A stretch of DNA of 64,000 nt from Planctomycetota bacterium (GTDB lineage: Bacteria; Planctomycetota; Brocadiia; Brocadiales; Brocadiaceae). Location: assembly GCA_016188675.1 (NCBI GenBank), contig JACPHJ010000093.1, forward strand, positions 1 through 64,000. The letters run 5' to 3'. The number at the start of each line of letters is the position of its first letter. The first letter of the stretch is position 1. The notes beneath the pieces are model-generated. The model was not told where the DNA came from. It saw nothing but the letters and a program-made list of their open reading frames with translations, and ran no database searches. The position numbers and the translations under genes are program-made. Of this stretch, positions 54,128-63,908 are shown one piece after another.

Positions 54128-54395
54128 AAACAATCTTAAGCTGCACCCATAAATAATGGATATGTATAAGAGATAGAGTATGAAAAAAAAAGGCACATAC
54201 TTATGGTAAGATCGTTAGAAGCAAATTTTGAATAATGGGCTCCCAGAAGATGTAAAGGTTATCCAGTTGTTGGTTCCATATAGTTTCCTACCTCTGCCCT
54301 TTCCCACCTCATTACTCAGTATTTTCTGAAAAGCTAATTTAATGATACAAGCAAAAACATTTCCTCATCAATCTCAAAATACTACGTAACTAATT
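54128..54395. other. Gene-free stretch
   Basis: The 268 bases after the XRE gene hold no gene or repeat that I can support. Confidence 0.4.
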
Positions 54396-54848
54396 TTAGT
54401 CCTGAAGATTCTCTCCAACCCCTTTCTTAAATTTACTTTGTAATGTGTGCAACTGCTGCGTCAGTCGATTTTCATATCTTGTTATTTTGGCCAAATAATT
54501 GCTTTTCAGCAAACCATCCCACCGGACGCCTTCTATTTCTGTATATTTTTCAATAATTGCCTGTTCTGCTGTCCTGCCGCGCCGCAACATCCAAATACAG
54601 TGTGCTATTCTGCCAGCTATTTCTTCCCCGATTGCATTTTGCGGACACAATTTATCCCTAATTTGAGTAGTAAGTTTCTTGAACTCTTCCTCATTTTCGC
54701 CAGGTAGCATGATTGGAAGAGACGATGTCATTCCATGCTTAATCGAGTTGAACCGTGTGAGTAAAGTATTGTGCGGTCCCGTGCTTTTCCCCAAGGCTTT
54801 CTTCGAGTTTGCTCTGTTTGCTATTAGTCGCTTTTCTGTTATTTCCAT
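54396..54848 (-). CDS. Conserved 'RAN..K..GKSTGP' protein
   Basis: The 150-aa protein starts with NRANSKKALGKSTGPHNT, has NSIKHGMTSSLPIMLPGENEEEFKKL and ends with a helical region (RRGRTAEQAIIEKYTEIE, ITRYENRLTQQL). I recall this pattern (RANAQKSTGPRTxEGKxRSSxNAxKHGL) as a common uncharacterised family, frequent in planctomycetes and near transposons. Its function is unknown. Confidence 0.72.
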   Translation of the reverse strand: MEITEKRLIANRANSKKALGKSTGPHNTLLTRFNSIKHGMTSSLPIMLPGENEEEFKKLTTQIRDKLCPQNAIGEEIAGRIAHCIWMLRRGRTAEQAIIEKYTEIEGVRWDGLLKSNYLAKITRYENRLTQQLHTLQSKFKKGVGENLQD

Positions 54849-55412
54849 ACTAAATGCCTCCTAAAAATATTAGTCTGTCATGATATTTGAAGAACTTTCT
54901 ATAAAATATAATCTTTTTCCGTCATTTGGCAAAACGAAGTCCATCGATAGTTATTTCGTCTCTTGGTTTAAATTGTTATTCTATGCTTTCGATGATCAGG
55001 AACCAATATGGATTATCCTAAGAGTCGATGACGCATCTTCTGGCTTTTACAAAGGGTGTCTGTTAAACCGACACCCATTATGATTCTGTTTGTTAAGACT
55101 GTCCCTGCCGCATACTTCTTTTCCAATGTGATTCCCACTGCAAAACCTATATTTCACAGTGAGGTTAGACACCGTAAATCAACCAGTTTAAAAGCCGTCA
55201 AATCCTGTAGTTTCATGTAATAATTAAGATGTAGTAGGAAAATACATCATCTGCATTTTTCAGGAAAGGAGTCAATATGAATTGATTTGTAGCGCAATGT
55301 GGTTGTGAACATTCCTGTGCACGGGTTTGAAATTTTAGACATTAAAATATGGAAGGAAATGGTGGCAATTTTATTAGGCAAAATCTATCTTTACAAGGAG
55401 GGAATCTATATA
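54849..55412. other. Region without a supported gene
   Basis: A 67-codon frame at 54880-55083 (+) starts MIFEELSIKYNLFPSF, but it lacks a Shine-Dalgarno and a recognisable domain, so I do not call it. The rest is AT-rich noncoding sequence. Confidence 0.4.
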
Positions 55413-55751
55413 ATGAAAGAATCTCCAAAGTGGTTTGTATATCGCCTTGATCCCAGAGATTTTTTTGAAGAAGCGACCCTATACGTTTCGGATTGGATAG
55501 ACAAGGAGATTACGATCCCGCCGCACGTGGCTAAGACAGATAAATGGTCAGAATTTCTATCGGCTGTTTCCACTGTGACTCGTCATAGATTATGGGAGTG
55601 GGATTTTACTACTGAACCGTGTGTAGGATACGACGTTAATTCAGATAGTTATTATTTTATATTTAAAATGCTTAACAACGGTTCAACTTTCGTCGTATCA
55701 AAAGATAAAGTTGTGACAGACAAAAACATTATACTCGATGTTATGCCTTGA
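55413..55751 (+). CDS. Hypothetical 112-aa protein
   Basis: The 112-aa soluble protein begins MKESPKWFVYRLDPRDFF and is unrecognised. A strong AAGGAGGG lies about 10 bases before the ATG. Its last codons overlap the truncated end of the IS256-like remnant on the other strand, so the natural C-terminus may have been altered by the insertion. Confidence 0.5.
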   Translation: MKESPKWFVYRLDPRDFFEEATLYVSDWIDKEITIPPHVAKTDKWSEFLSAVSTVTRHRLWEWDFTTEPCVGYDVNSDSYYFIFKMLNNGSTFVVSKDKVVTDKNIILDVMP

Positions 55752-56271
55752 AACAATATTTTACCAACTCATGAGAAAGGTCTCGATTCCTCCACTTCTC
55801 AACCCCCTCCGTTAACGCTACATTCGCCTTACTCACCTCCCCGTGGCTAAGACTCCTCCCCAATAGCCTGCGGCTTATCAAACTCAAGGTGCGGGTACTC
55901 ACCCCTGTCAAAAATATCAATCCCATGTCCTCTCGTATCTGATCCTCATATTGACGACTCCTCGGCAATACGGACGTCTTAAACTCGCCTTTGCGGTCTC
56001 TGGGGACTTTGACCGCAACCTCTCCTATGCCTTTCAGGGTAAATCGCCGCTTATACCCTCCATTCCGGTGATTTACTTCGTCTCCACTCCTCCTCTCGTA
56101 TCGCTCTCGTCCTATATAAAACGTCAATTCCGCTTCCATTAGCTCACTCAAATATTGCCCTACACTCTCCCTGACATTGTAACGTACCCTACTAAAAAAC
56201 TTACCAGGCGTTTCTACTAACCCCTTGATATACTCCTTAACTTCTGCTACATTAACGCTAAATTCTATCAT
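55741..56271 (-). pseudogene. IS256-family transposase, N-terminal remnant
   Basis: The 176 residues match the N-terminal DNA-binding half of IS256-type (Mutator-like) transposases: ELTFYIGRERYERR, NHRNGGYKRRF, VKVPRDRKGEF and TGVSTRTLSLISRRLLG. It stops at LVKYCFKA near the start of the usual DDE domain, so all catalytic residues are lost. The ATG has AAGGAAGGAG upstream. GTGTAAATTTAGGAT on the same strand near 56350 may be part of the left end. Confidence 0.85.
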
Positions 56272-56433
56272 GGCGTATTCTCCTTCCTTGGTTTATTGTT
56301 ATTTTAATCTCACAACTCCAAGTATAAAGGTGAATGCGCCTTTTTTCTACCCTATCCTAAATTTACACAATAGATATTATACTGCCCAAATTCCTGTGCT
56401 ATCATAACTTATCTTGAGATAGTTAAAATGAAT

Positions 56434-56474
56434 AGGCTGGCCACTTATAAGTATGACAAGAAAGTGGCCAGCCT
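56434..56474. terminator. Strong hairpin AGGCTGGCCACTT...AAGTGGCCAGCCT
   Basis: A perfect 13-bp stem with a 15-base loop, followed by TATTTATAGG. It lies between the IS256-like and ISL3-like remnants and could be a terminator for either direction or part of an IS end. Confidence 0.6.
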
Positions 56475-56620
56475 TATTTATAGGAATAACAAAGCAATCA
56501 TTTTAATTGGGTCATCGTGGAAATGAGTGGGTAAAATGTGAGGGGAAATGTTTGCGATGAGGCATAAAATAAGGGAAGAAACGAGTTGAAGGGGATGGAA
56601 AAAGATGGCATGATACAACG

Positions 56621-57460
56621 ATGGGAAAAAAGAAGCGGCTTCTGGATAAATATCATTTCCCTGGATTTCGTCCGAATGCCGAGATAAAGGGGATATTTGG
56701 AGATGCAAAAGCACATGTTATTCGACTTGTGCGAACTCAAAAAAACGGTGTGCGGTTGTTGTGGTGCGGCGCACCGGAGCTATTACGACAAGAAGATGCG
56801 GATTTATCCGGAGATTCGGCGCCTTCAGTGTCGGAGATGCGGGAAGGTGAAACGGGAGATGTCGGTCCATGGCGATACAGGATGTACCAAAGAATTGAAA
56901 TTGGATTGGCATTCCGTGAAAGAATTGGTCAAGCAATACATGGAGAAGCAGCTTCAGAGGACGGGAGCTCCTGCTCCCGGAGTAATAGGGATAGACGAGG
57001 TATCATAGGGTATATGTATCGGATCGTGGTAAGCGATTTGGAGAGGAAGCGTCTGTTATGGTTTGGAGGCAAGGACAGGTCGGAAGATAGTCTGGAAATG
57101 TTTTATGAGTGGTTGCAAATATATTTTGGTACTCATGATGAAAAGTTAGTGAGGAAGTTTGGGCATCTTTACGATTCACTGTATCTCTCCGGTTTTTTTG
57201 GACTTATCCGTAATGATAATATGGTAAAATTTCTAATAAAGGATGTAAAAGATTTCATTGATGAAGTCGCCACGCCGAAGAAAACCAGAAAAGCGGTTGG
57301 CTTTCTAGAATCCATTGAACGGTTAAGGGCAAACATTGACCCTGAAACGTTTAGCCAAATCTGCAAGGATTATGAGCCGATTGACAAACTTCACGACCAT
57401 ACGAAACAGGTTGAGCTTTATAACAGACTAAAAAATGCTGCGGTTCTTGCATTGGCGTGA
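56621..57460 (+). pseudogene. ISL3-type transposase remnant with frameshifts
   Basis: Segment 56621-56750 reads MGKKKRLLDKYHFPGFRP... as in ISL3 N-termini. From a seven-A run at about 56739 the match continues in another frame (CELKKTVCGCCGAAHRSYY, RLQCRRCGKVKREM, APGVIGIDEVS with the first catalytic Asp region). It then returns to the first frame near 57000 for RIVVSDLERKRLLWFGGKDRSEDSLEMFYEW. Residues after about 57120 (LVRKFGHLYDSLYLSGFF to VLALA) do not look like ISL3 and may belong to another gene. So it is a decayed, chimeric frame, not a functional transposase. Confidence 0.75.
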
Positions 57461-57501
57461 TAAGAAGGATATGTTCAACTAACAAGCTAGTCCTAAAACA
57501 A

Positions 57502-57522
57502 GCGAGGTTTGAAAAACCTCGC
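57502..57522 (+). terminator. Hairpin GCGAGGTTT...AAACCTCGC
   Basis: A perfect 9-bp stem with a 3-base loop (GAA) 42 bases after the chimeric frame ends. It is followed by CTGTTATCC, not a long T-tract, so termination is likely but not certain. Bases 57523-57887 hold no supported gene. Confidence 0.5.
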
Positions 57523-57887
57523 CTGTTATCCTAAAGTTGTCCAATTTTTACCATTATTTTGAAGCATTTTTTTATGTCAAAACGTGTTTTTTACCATTTC
57601 ATCCGAAGAAACACTACGTTTGCGAGGAATCAAACACTTTTACAGCAAATATTTACGAAAAATCGCACTGTCGGGACGTACTATCCCTTTATCCGCATCC
57701 TTTACGCTTCGTTTTCCTGCTTCTTACAGACATCGCCGTGATATTTACTCCTCACTCACGCACATTTGAGCCGTCGGATTCGTTCCCACGTCTGAAAAAA
57801 ATCTTTCAGCCAATCATTGTATCCAAGCAAAGGTATAAATCGCCGTGAGACCCTTGATTTTACAGGAGTGCATTTTGAAAAATGGCT

Positions 57888-59694
57888 TGTAGTGCCGACC
57901 TACCCTATTGACGCCCCCGATAAAAACTGGGAAAATGTTATCATGTTTTTACGGGAGAAATCACGGACGAAGGATGGGAAAACGCACCGTTATTGGAGCG
58001 TGGTAGAGAACCGTCGAGTCCTCGGAGGAGGAGTGGTACAGAGGCAGGTTCTTTACTTGGGGGAACTCAATGATAACCAACGGGCGGGATGGGTTCGGAC
58101 GATAGAGGCGTTTTCGGATGACCGTGAAGAATTGCCCATACTGGACTGCGAGACCATCCGTGTGCGGTTGGACAAAATTGAATTACGCCGTCCCCGTGAA
58201 TGGGGCGCGTGCTGGTTGGGATTGTATGTGTGGGATCTTCTGGAACTGGATACATTTTGGAAAGGACGTTTGCCGTCAAGCCGTAAGGGGACAAACTGGC
58301 TGAGTATTCTCAAAGCGTTGAGCTGTTACCGGCTGATCGATCCGGGAAGTGAATTTCGTTTTCACCGTGAGTGGTATTTGCACAGCGCTATGGGTGATTT
58401 GCTGGGAGAGGATTATTCGCTGGCATAGAAGGATAAGCCGTATCGTTGTTTGGATTTGTTGCTCAGGCATCGTGATGAGCTGTTTGGCTTTTTAAAAGGG
58501 CAATGGGGTAATCTGTTTAGTGCGAAGTATGATGTGCTGCTTTATGATCTGACGAGTACGTATTTTGAAAGCGATCCGCCGGAGGTGGGGTCGGGTAGTA
58601 AAAAACGTTTTGGGTATAGCCGGGACAAACGTTCCGATTGTGTTCAAGTGGTTGTGGCATTGGTGTTGACGCCGGAAGGTTTTCCTGTGGCTTACGAAGT
58701 ATATCCTGGCAATACAAGAGATACCGCGACACGGGAGGAATTTCTGGATCGGATTGAAAAACAGTATGGGAAATTCCAACGCACCTGGCTCATGGATCGC
58801 GGTATCCCGACAGAGAATACGCTGGAAAAGATGCGTTTGAGGGGGATTGATTATTTGGTTGGCACCCCCAAGGGACATTTGACCCCGTGTTGAAAAACAA
58901 TTGCTCGAACAGCCCTGGATGCAGGCACGTGAAAGTGTCCGTGTTAAAATGCTTCAGCAAGAGTCAGAGTTCTACGTTTATGTGGAAAGTCATGACCGGG
59001 TAGCCAAGGAACGTTCCATGCGTCGCCGCAGACTCAAACGGCTGTGGGCAAGCCTGCACGAACTTCGCAATCGAAAGAACATTACCCGTGACGACCTGCT
59101 GATGCATATAGGGGCATTAAAGAAAGAGGCCGGGCGGGACTTTGGGCTGGTTCGTATCTCTCTGCCAAATCCGCAGGAACCGGTGAATGAACACACGTTC
59201 CATTTCGAACTGGACCGCGAACGCCAGCGCAGAACGCTGCGACGTGAGGGACGCTATCTGCTTCGTTCCAACATGCAGGCCGCTTCGCCTGAAACCGTCT
59301 GGGAATCGTATCTGCTTTTGACCCGCATTGAACAAGCATTTAAGGATTTGAAGGGGGTTCTTTCCATCCGTCCCATCTGGCACCAACTGGGGAAGAGAAT
59401 CGAAGCCCATATTTTTGTTTCCTTTTTAGCGTATTGTCTTCACACAACGTTGAGAAATCTTGCACGGAGATGAGCCGCAGGGCTTACGTCCGACGCGATT
59501 TTGAAAAAACTTTCGCACATTCAAATGATTGATATTCATTTACCGGCCACAGATGACCGTCACATTGTCATGAGCCGCTATACCCAGCCGTACAAGGATG
59601 TTTCTCTCCTTTTAGCTCAAATGGGATTGTCCCTCCCGATCAACCACCGCCAAAGGTTTATGCCCCAGGGCAGACTGGGCTGTAGTGCCGACCT
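57888..59694. repeat. Direct repeat TGTAGTGCCGACCT flanking an IS remnant
   Basis: TGTAGTGCCGACCT occurs in the same orientation at 57888-57901 and 59681-59694, close to both ends of the IS1634-like transposase remnant. Direct, not inverted, orientation argues against IS ends; it may be a target-site or older repeat duplicate. Confidence 0.6.
57943..59690 (+). pseudogene. IS1634-type (IS4 superfamily) transposase remnant
   Basis: Starting with MFLREKSRTKDGKTHRYWSV, the frame shows the DDE parts LLYDLTSTYFES, LMDRGIPT and LLLTRIEQAFKDLKG in order. It is broken by a TAG at 58426-58428, a frameshift near the CCCC run at about 58885, and a TGA at 59471. After that it continues in frame as LTSDAILKKLSHIQMIDIHLP to about 59660. 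Three lesions make it inactive. Confidence 0.88.
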
Positions 59695-59734
59695 TTCAAT
59701 CCGAACCTGCATTGCTCCGGATAATCAAAATCTC

Positions 59735-60970
59735 TTAGCTGATGTCGGTCCCCGCTCCGTTATAAATTTTCTTGTACACCGCTACGGTCTTCTCTGCGAT
59801 CTTTTCCCAGTTGTATCCTTCTCTTATCATATTTATCTGCCGTGTTTTTCCCTCATTCGATAATGGTTTGATAATAAACTCTTTGATTTTTACTGCAAGT
59901 GATTCGACGTGTCCAGCCTTAAAAAATCTATCATTGCTCAATTCCACTTCTCTATTGGCCGGTATATCAGACACAATGCATGAGAGTCCATAACCCAAAG
60001 CCTCCAATAAAACTATTGGCAATCCTTCATAATATGAAGGTAGTACAAAAAGTCCAGCTTGGCTGTAAATCTCTTGCAGAGGGTCTCCGGTCAGAAAGCC
60101 CGTCAATACAATATTACTGTTTTGATTGGCTTTTTCTTTTAGTTCAAGGCTATATTTATCCTCGTGGTCTGCCCTGCCCACAATAACCAGTTTCCAGCCC
60201 TCAATTAATAGTTGTGAATTTTGAGTTTCAGGTTTCGAATTTCGAGTTTCAAGTTGCAGTTGGTTAAACGCTTCAATGAGGTCGTGAAACCCCTTTTCGG
60301 GTACAAAGCGTCCTACGGATAATATATATTTTCCTTTGGCTAAACCATATCTTCTCAGTATCGTTTCGTTTTGTAAAATCTGTGGTATGATTACGCCATT
60401 GGGAATAACGGATGCATCCCTGTTATATTTTTCCTTTATGCGGCCTGCAATCGTTTCAGAAATGCATATTATCTGGTTAGCCCAGATGGTTCCCAATCTT
60501 TCTCCGAGTCTTAAAATACTCTTTGCTAATTTATTCCATTTCTTTCTTTCATAATCTGGACCGTGATTGGTCATAACAACCTTTATACCAAAGAGTCTGG
60601 CAAGTGGTGTGAAAAGAGACGGGCCTATTGCATGGATATGTAAAATATCCGGGGAATACTTTTGGGCAGCAAAAATTCCGATAAAGGTATGCAAAAATGC
60701 CTCAAGGAATTTATTCTTCAGACAGGACAAAGGAATTAACCTAATCCCTTTGTATTCCTTAATTGTCAAATCGACATACGGTTTTCTTGTAAAAACGATT
60801 ATATCGTAGCCTTTTTCAACCAACTTCGGATAGAGGTTTTCGCAATGAGTTTCAACTCCGCCTTGAACATGTGGAAACCCACGCAAGCCGAGTACTGCAA
60901 TTTTAAAACTTGTATTTTGGATTGAGGATTTGGAGTTCAATGGACTTATAGCGCTATAGTTACCGCTCAA
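59735..60970 (-). CDS. GT4-family glycosyltransferase
   Basis: The 411-aa protein is a GT-B, family 4 glycosyltransferase: N-terminal KIAVLGLRGFPHVQGGVETHCENL, central ILSVGRFVPEKGFHDLIEAF, and C-terminal ILPSYYEGLPIVLLEALGYG with the donor-binding glutamates. It probably transfers a hexose from a nucleotide sugar during surface polysaccharide synthesis. Two stretches look repeat-derived: residues about 10-22 (LNSKSSIQNTSF) and an internal LETRNSKPETQNSQ. Start ATG at 60970. Confidence 0.85.
   Translation of the reverse strand: MSGNYSAISPLNSKSSIQNTSFKIAVLGLRGFPHVQGGVETHCENLYPKLVEKGYDIIVFTRKPYVDLTIKEYKGIRLIPLSCLKNKFLEAFLHTFIGIFAAQKYSPDILHIHAIGPSLFTPLARLFGIKVVMTNHGPDYERKKWNKLAKSILRLGERLGTIWANQIICISETIAGRIKEKYNRDASVIPNGVIIPQILQNETILRRYGLAKGKYILSVGRFVPEKGFHDLIEAFNQLQLETRNSKPETQNSQLLIEGWKLVIVGRADHEDKYSLELKEKANQNSNIVLTGFLTGDPLQEIYSQAGLFVLPSYYEGLPIVLLEALGYGLSCIVSDIPANREVELSNDRFFKAGHVESLAVKIKEFIIKPLSNEGKTRQINMIREGYNWEKIAEKTVAVYKKIYNGAGTDIS
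60208..60258. repeat. Repeat-derived insert in glycosyltransferase gene
   Basis: The stretch encoding LETRNSKPETQNSQ reads on the minus strand as near-repeated GAAACTCGAAATTCGAAACC and GAAACTCAAAATTCACAAC units. A related peptide start (NSKSSIQNT) occurs at 60905-60945. It lies in a loop before a beta-strand. Confidence 0.65.
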
Positions 60971-61049
60971 AACTTTATATTACGATGATTCCTTTTCTTC
61001 TTCACCTGTTCCAGAAAGCCCTTTGTTGCAAAGTGGCTTATCAACATCT

Positions 61050-61151
61050 TTACAATTTCCATATTTCCATACTTTTGATTACCGCTTTTACCTTATCTTC
61101 CAGTTCTTCAAAAACATCTCGTTCTTTCCGTTTCTTTCCCATTCCTTTCAT
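61050..61151 (-). CDS. Possible 33-aa basic peptide
   Basis: A short frame reads MKGMGKKRKERDVFEELEDK and ends KSMEIWKL. Helical, highly charged. No Shine-Dalgarno is clear. It lies between the radical SAM and GT4 genes. Support is weak. Confidence 0.2.
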   Translation of the reverse strand: MKGMGKKRKERDVFEELEDKVKAVIKSMEIWKL

Positions 61152-61228
61152 CAGGCATTAATTAAGCCTCTCCAACCATAAAAACTTATTTTCTTTAGAT
61201 ATGTCTTGCCAACCATCGGATAATTCTA

Positions 61229-62260
61229 TTACACAATCGCCCTGGAATTACTAACTTCTATAACTTCTTTTCCTAGAGCGAGCTTTATCTTATTAACTAA
61301 TATCCACAATAGAGGGATAATTGGACGTTTTTTGAGGTAAGGAGAAACCGTACAAATCATCCAGCATTGATGGGGACATTTTTTAGCAAAAATTCGCGAA
61401 TTGTCTGCTTCGGTACTTTTCCAAATTATTTCAAAATCACTATCCACTATATTACCCATCAGCTTATTTGCAATATTGCATGAAAATATATTACCAAATG
61501 GGTCCATATAAAAAAGAACATCCGCCGCACCACAGTAAAGGGGGCGCTTTTTGTATACCTCTCTAAAATAAATTCCGTACTCATAATACGCTCTGGCAAG
61601 AAGATTTGGGTCCCACGTTTGCAGATGTTTTTTTACCAGATAGTTTAACTGTTGTCCGAGCAGTTCCAAATCATTTATTTCTTTATTGCCTTGAGTAAAA
61701 TATCCTTCAATTTCAGAATTATGAGCAACACCGCAAAAAGTAAAATTTACTTTCTTTTGCTGAGTTAAGTAATAAATAGCCAATAATTGGTCTAAGTTTG
61801 TATTTGTTGCAGTATAGGATAACCCTGCGTCTTTTACGCCTAAGTCCAATGCAATATTAAGCGAGGACATAACACGATCAAACGCTCCTTCTATGCCTCG
61901 CATTTCCTGGTGTATTTTGCCAATACCATCAACCGAAAAGCGGATACTTACCTCAGGATTAACCTTTAAAACTTTTGGAAGCGATTTTTTAACTAAGGCA
62001 GGGGATAATCCATTTGTAGAAAATACCAATCTGGCATTTGGACATCTCTTTGTTATGACTTCAACTACTTCAGGCAAATCATTTCTAAGAAATGGTTCCC
62101 CTCCGCTGATGTTTATATTCTTTAAAGAAGTTGGGAGTCTTGCATAATCCCTAGGCTCTAACGCCGCAGATTGACTCGAATTTGACTTCCATATATCGCA
62201 CATAACACAGCGGGCATTGCAGCGATAAGTAACAGCTAGTACAGCATCCGTTGGTTTCAT
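61229..62260 (-). CDS. Radical SAM/SPASM protein
   Basis: The 343-aa protein has the radical SAM CNARCVMC (C14, C18, C21), the ISGGEPFLR motif near 51-59 and the SPASM-type cysteines in the second half (YCGAADVLFYMDPFGNIFSCN and CPHQCWMIC). Such proteins modify peptides, sugars or cofactors; some act in polysaccharide clusters. The specific role is unknown. Its ATG has AGAAGGT upstream. It lies between two glycosyltransferases on the same strand. Confidence 0.83.
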   Translation of the reverse strand: MKPTDAVLAVTYRCNARCVMCDIWKSNSSQSAALEPRDYARLPTSLKNINISGGEPFLRNDLPEVVEVITKRCPNARLVFSTNGLSPALVKKSLPKVLKVNPEVSIRFSVDGIGKIHQEMRGIEGAFDRVMSSLNIALDLGVKDAGLSYTATNTNLDQLLAIYYLTQQKKVNFTFCGVAHNSEIEGYFTQGNKEINDLELLGQQLNYLVKKHLQTWDPNLLARAYYEYGIYFREVYKKRPLYCGAADVLFYMDPFGNIFSCNIANKLMGNIVDSDFEIIWKSTEADNSRIFAKKCPHQCWMICTVSPYLKKRPIIPLLWILVNKIKLALGKEVIEVSNSRAIV

Positions 62261-62660
62261 AAAGTTTTTCTACCTTCTCTTTATTTATGAGTAAATAAGA
62301 TTTAATAAAGAATTTTATCCATTCTTTACTATAGTTGTAAATCCATGAAATCGAGTATACCCTAAAGGATTAACCCTTTAGCATATATCCTCAATATCGG
62401 TTCTGCCCGGAATGGTCATGCCAAGCGAGGTCGGAGCATCACAACGGAGTCGGTGAAGAGGAAAAGTTGCCGAAGGCCTGATTTGGAAAAGAAAAGTTGG
62501 TAGTGTAAAAACTGTCCAAAAAACAGGTAAAAAGCGGAATACGAGGCTTCTTAAAATTTATCTCTGAAGATAGTGCATTTCCCAATGAGCTAAATTGTTA
62601 CCATTTTTATGTTTGTTCACACGTTTCTCCAGGAGAAATTCGATAATATCCTTTTTACGT
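62261..62660. other. Gene-free region between radical SAM and GT4 genes
   Basis: I see no gene, RNA or repeat that I can support in this 400-base stretch. It is moderately AT-rich, with a GC-rich patch near 62405-62485. Confidence 0.4.
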
Positions 62661-63908
62661 TCACTGAAGTCGTTGTTTTCCCATCGCTGACTGATAGATG
62701 TTCATTAATCCCTGGTAATATTTTTCTGCGTTAAAATTTTGTTCTGCAAATAATCTGGCATTTTTCCCCATCTCAGCAACTTTAACAGGGTTCTCAAACG
62801 CATGTCTAATCTTTTCGGCTAAATCACTGGCATTTCCAGACTCAAAAGTTAATCCCGTTTCTCCGTTTCTCACCAACTCAGGAATACCACCGATCTTTGC
62901 CCCGATAACTGGTTTTCCAAGCGCAAATGCCTCAATGACCGACATAGGATTATTCTCATACCACTCGGATGGGAGCACAACTGTCTTACTCCTTTTTATC
63001 TCACGGTACAATTCGTCACCCTTTCGATAGCCGAGGAATCGAACATTTTTAACGCCCTCTTTTTTGGCCCACTCTTCCAGGTTCTTTCTCAATGGGCCAT
63101 CTCCGATTATTTTAACCTCAATATCCTGCCCGATTTTTTTTGCCGCTTTCAGCAATGTCCACAATCCCTTTTCAATCGTGAGCCTTCCAAAATAGGCAAT
63201 GGAGTTTTCCCAGCCATTTTCTTGAGTATTAATTCTTTTAAACTTATCGGTATCAATAAAATTAGGCAGATGGACAATTTCCTTTGCAAATCCCATTTCG
63301 TGTAATTTCTCCTTCAAGAAAAGGCTGGGAGAAACGAAGACATCCACGTTGTTATATATAGCAAGTATTTTGTGGTGCAGGAACATTTCGAGAACAGCAA
63401 GGACGCTTTTTGTAAATGATCCCTTGACGCATCTGTTTTTTATTGCAAGAAAATATTCCCCGTTATTGCACGCCTCGCAAGGTCTTTCGTGTGCCAGCAT
63501 GGAATATGATGCGCACACCATCTTGTAATCGTGCAGGGTCATTATTACTGGGATATTTCCTTTTTTCAATTCATGAAGGATGGAAGGAGAAATCTGATGA
63601 TGGATATTGTGAAGGTGTGCAATATCTGCGGGGTACTTGTCTAATAACAGAGACAATTGTTTCCTTGCCTCAAGTGAGTAGAGAATCCTTCCGGCATCTT
63701 TCATCTGCTTTATCAGACCGTTGCCGTTAGTAAGATCTACATAAGGCATAAAATAACTGTTGGTTTCACAAGGTACATTATCAGGGTGATGCATTGAGAA
63801 GAAAGAAGACGAGTGACCGTGTGATTCCAGTATTCTTGCCGTTCCGAAATAGACCGCTTCACTGCCACCGCGCAAATAATGAAATTTGTTAATATGAAGA
63901 ACATTCAT
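62661..63908 (-). CDS. GT4-family glycosyltransferase
   Basis: The 415-aa GT-B glycosyltransferase has an N-terminal HINKFHYLRGGSEAVYFGTARIL, a central AYFGRLTIEKGLWTLLKAAKKIG and the C-terminal VLPSEWYENNPMSVIEAFALGKPVIGAKIGGIPELV signature with the donor-site glutamates. It resembles Wbdd/RfaB-like enzymes that act on surface sugars. A CEACNNGEYFLAIKNRC cysteine-containing segment near 142-158 is common in a subset of GT4 enzymes. The window ends 92 bases after its start codon. Probably part of the same polysaccharide locus as the preceding two genes. Confidence 0.86.
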   Translation of the reverse strand: MNVLHINKFHYLRGGSEAVYFGTARILESHGHSSSFFSMHHPDNVPCETNSYFMPYVDLTNGNGLIKQMKDAGRILYSLEARKQLSLLLDKYPADIAHLHNIHHQISPSILHELKKGNIPVIMTLHDYKMVCASYSMLAHERPCEACNNGEYFLAIKNRCVKGSFTKSVLAVLEMFLHHKILAIYNNVDVFVSPSLFLKEKLHEMGFAKEIVHLPNFIDTDKFKRINTQENGWENSIAYFGRLTIEKGLWTLLKAAKKIGQDIEVKIIGDGPLRKNLEEWAKKEGVKNVRFLGYRKGDELYREIKRSKTVVLPSEWYENNPMSVIEAFALGKPVIGAKIGGIPELVRNGETGLTFESGNASDLAEKIRHAFENPVKVAEMGKNARLFAEQNFNAEKYYQGLMNIYQSAMGKQRLQ

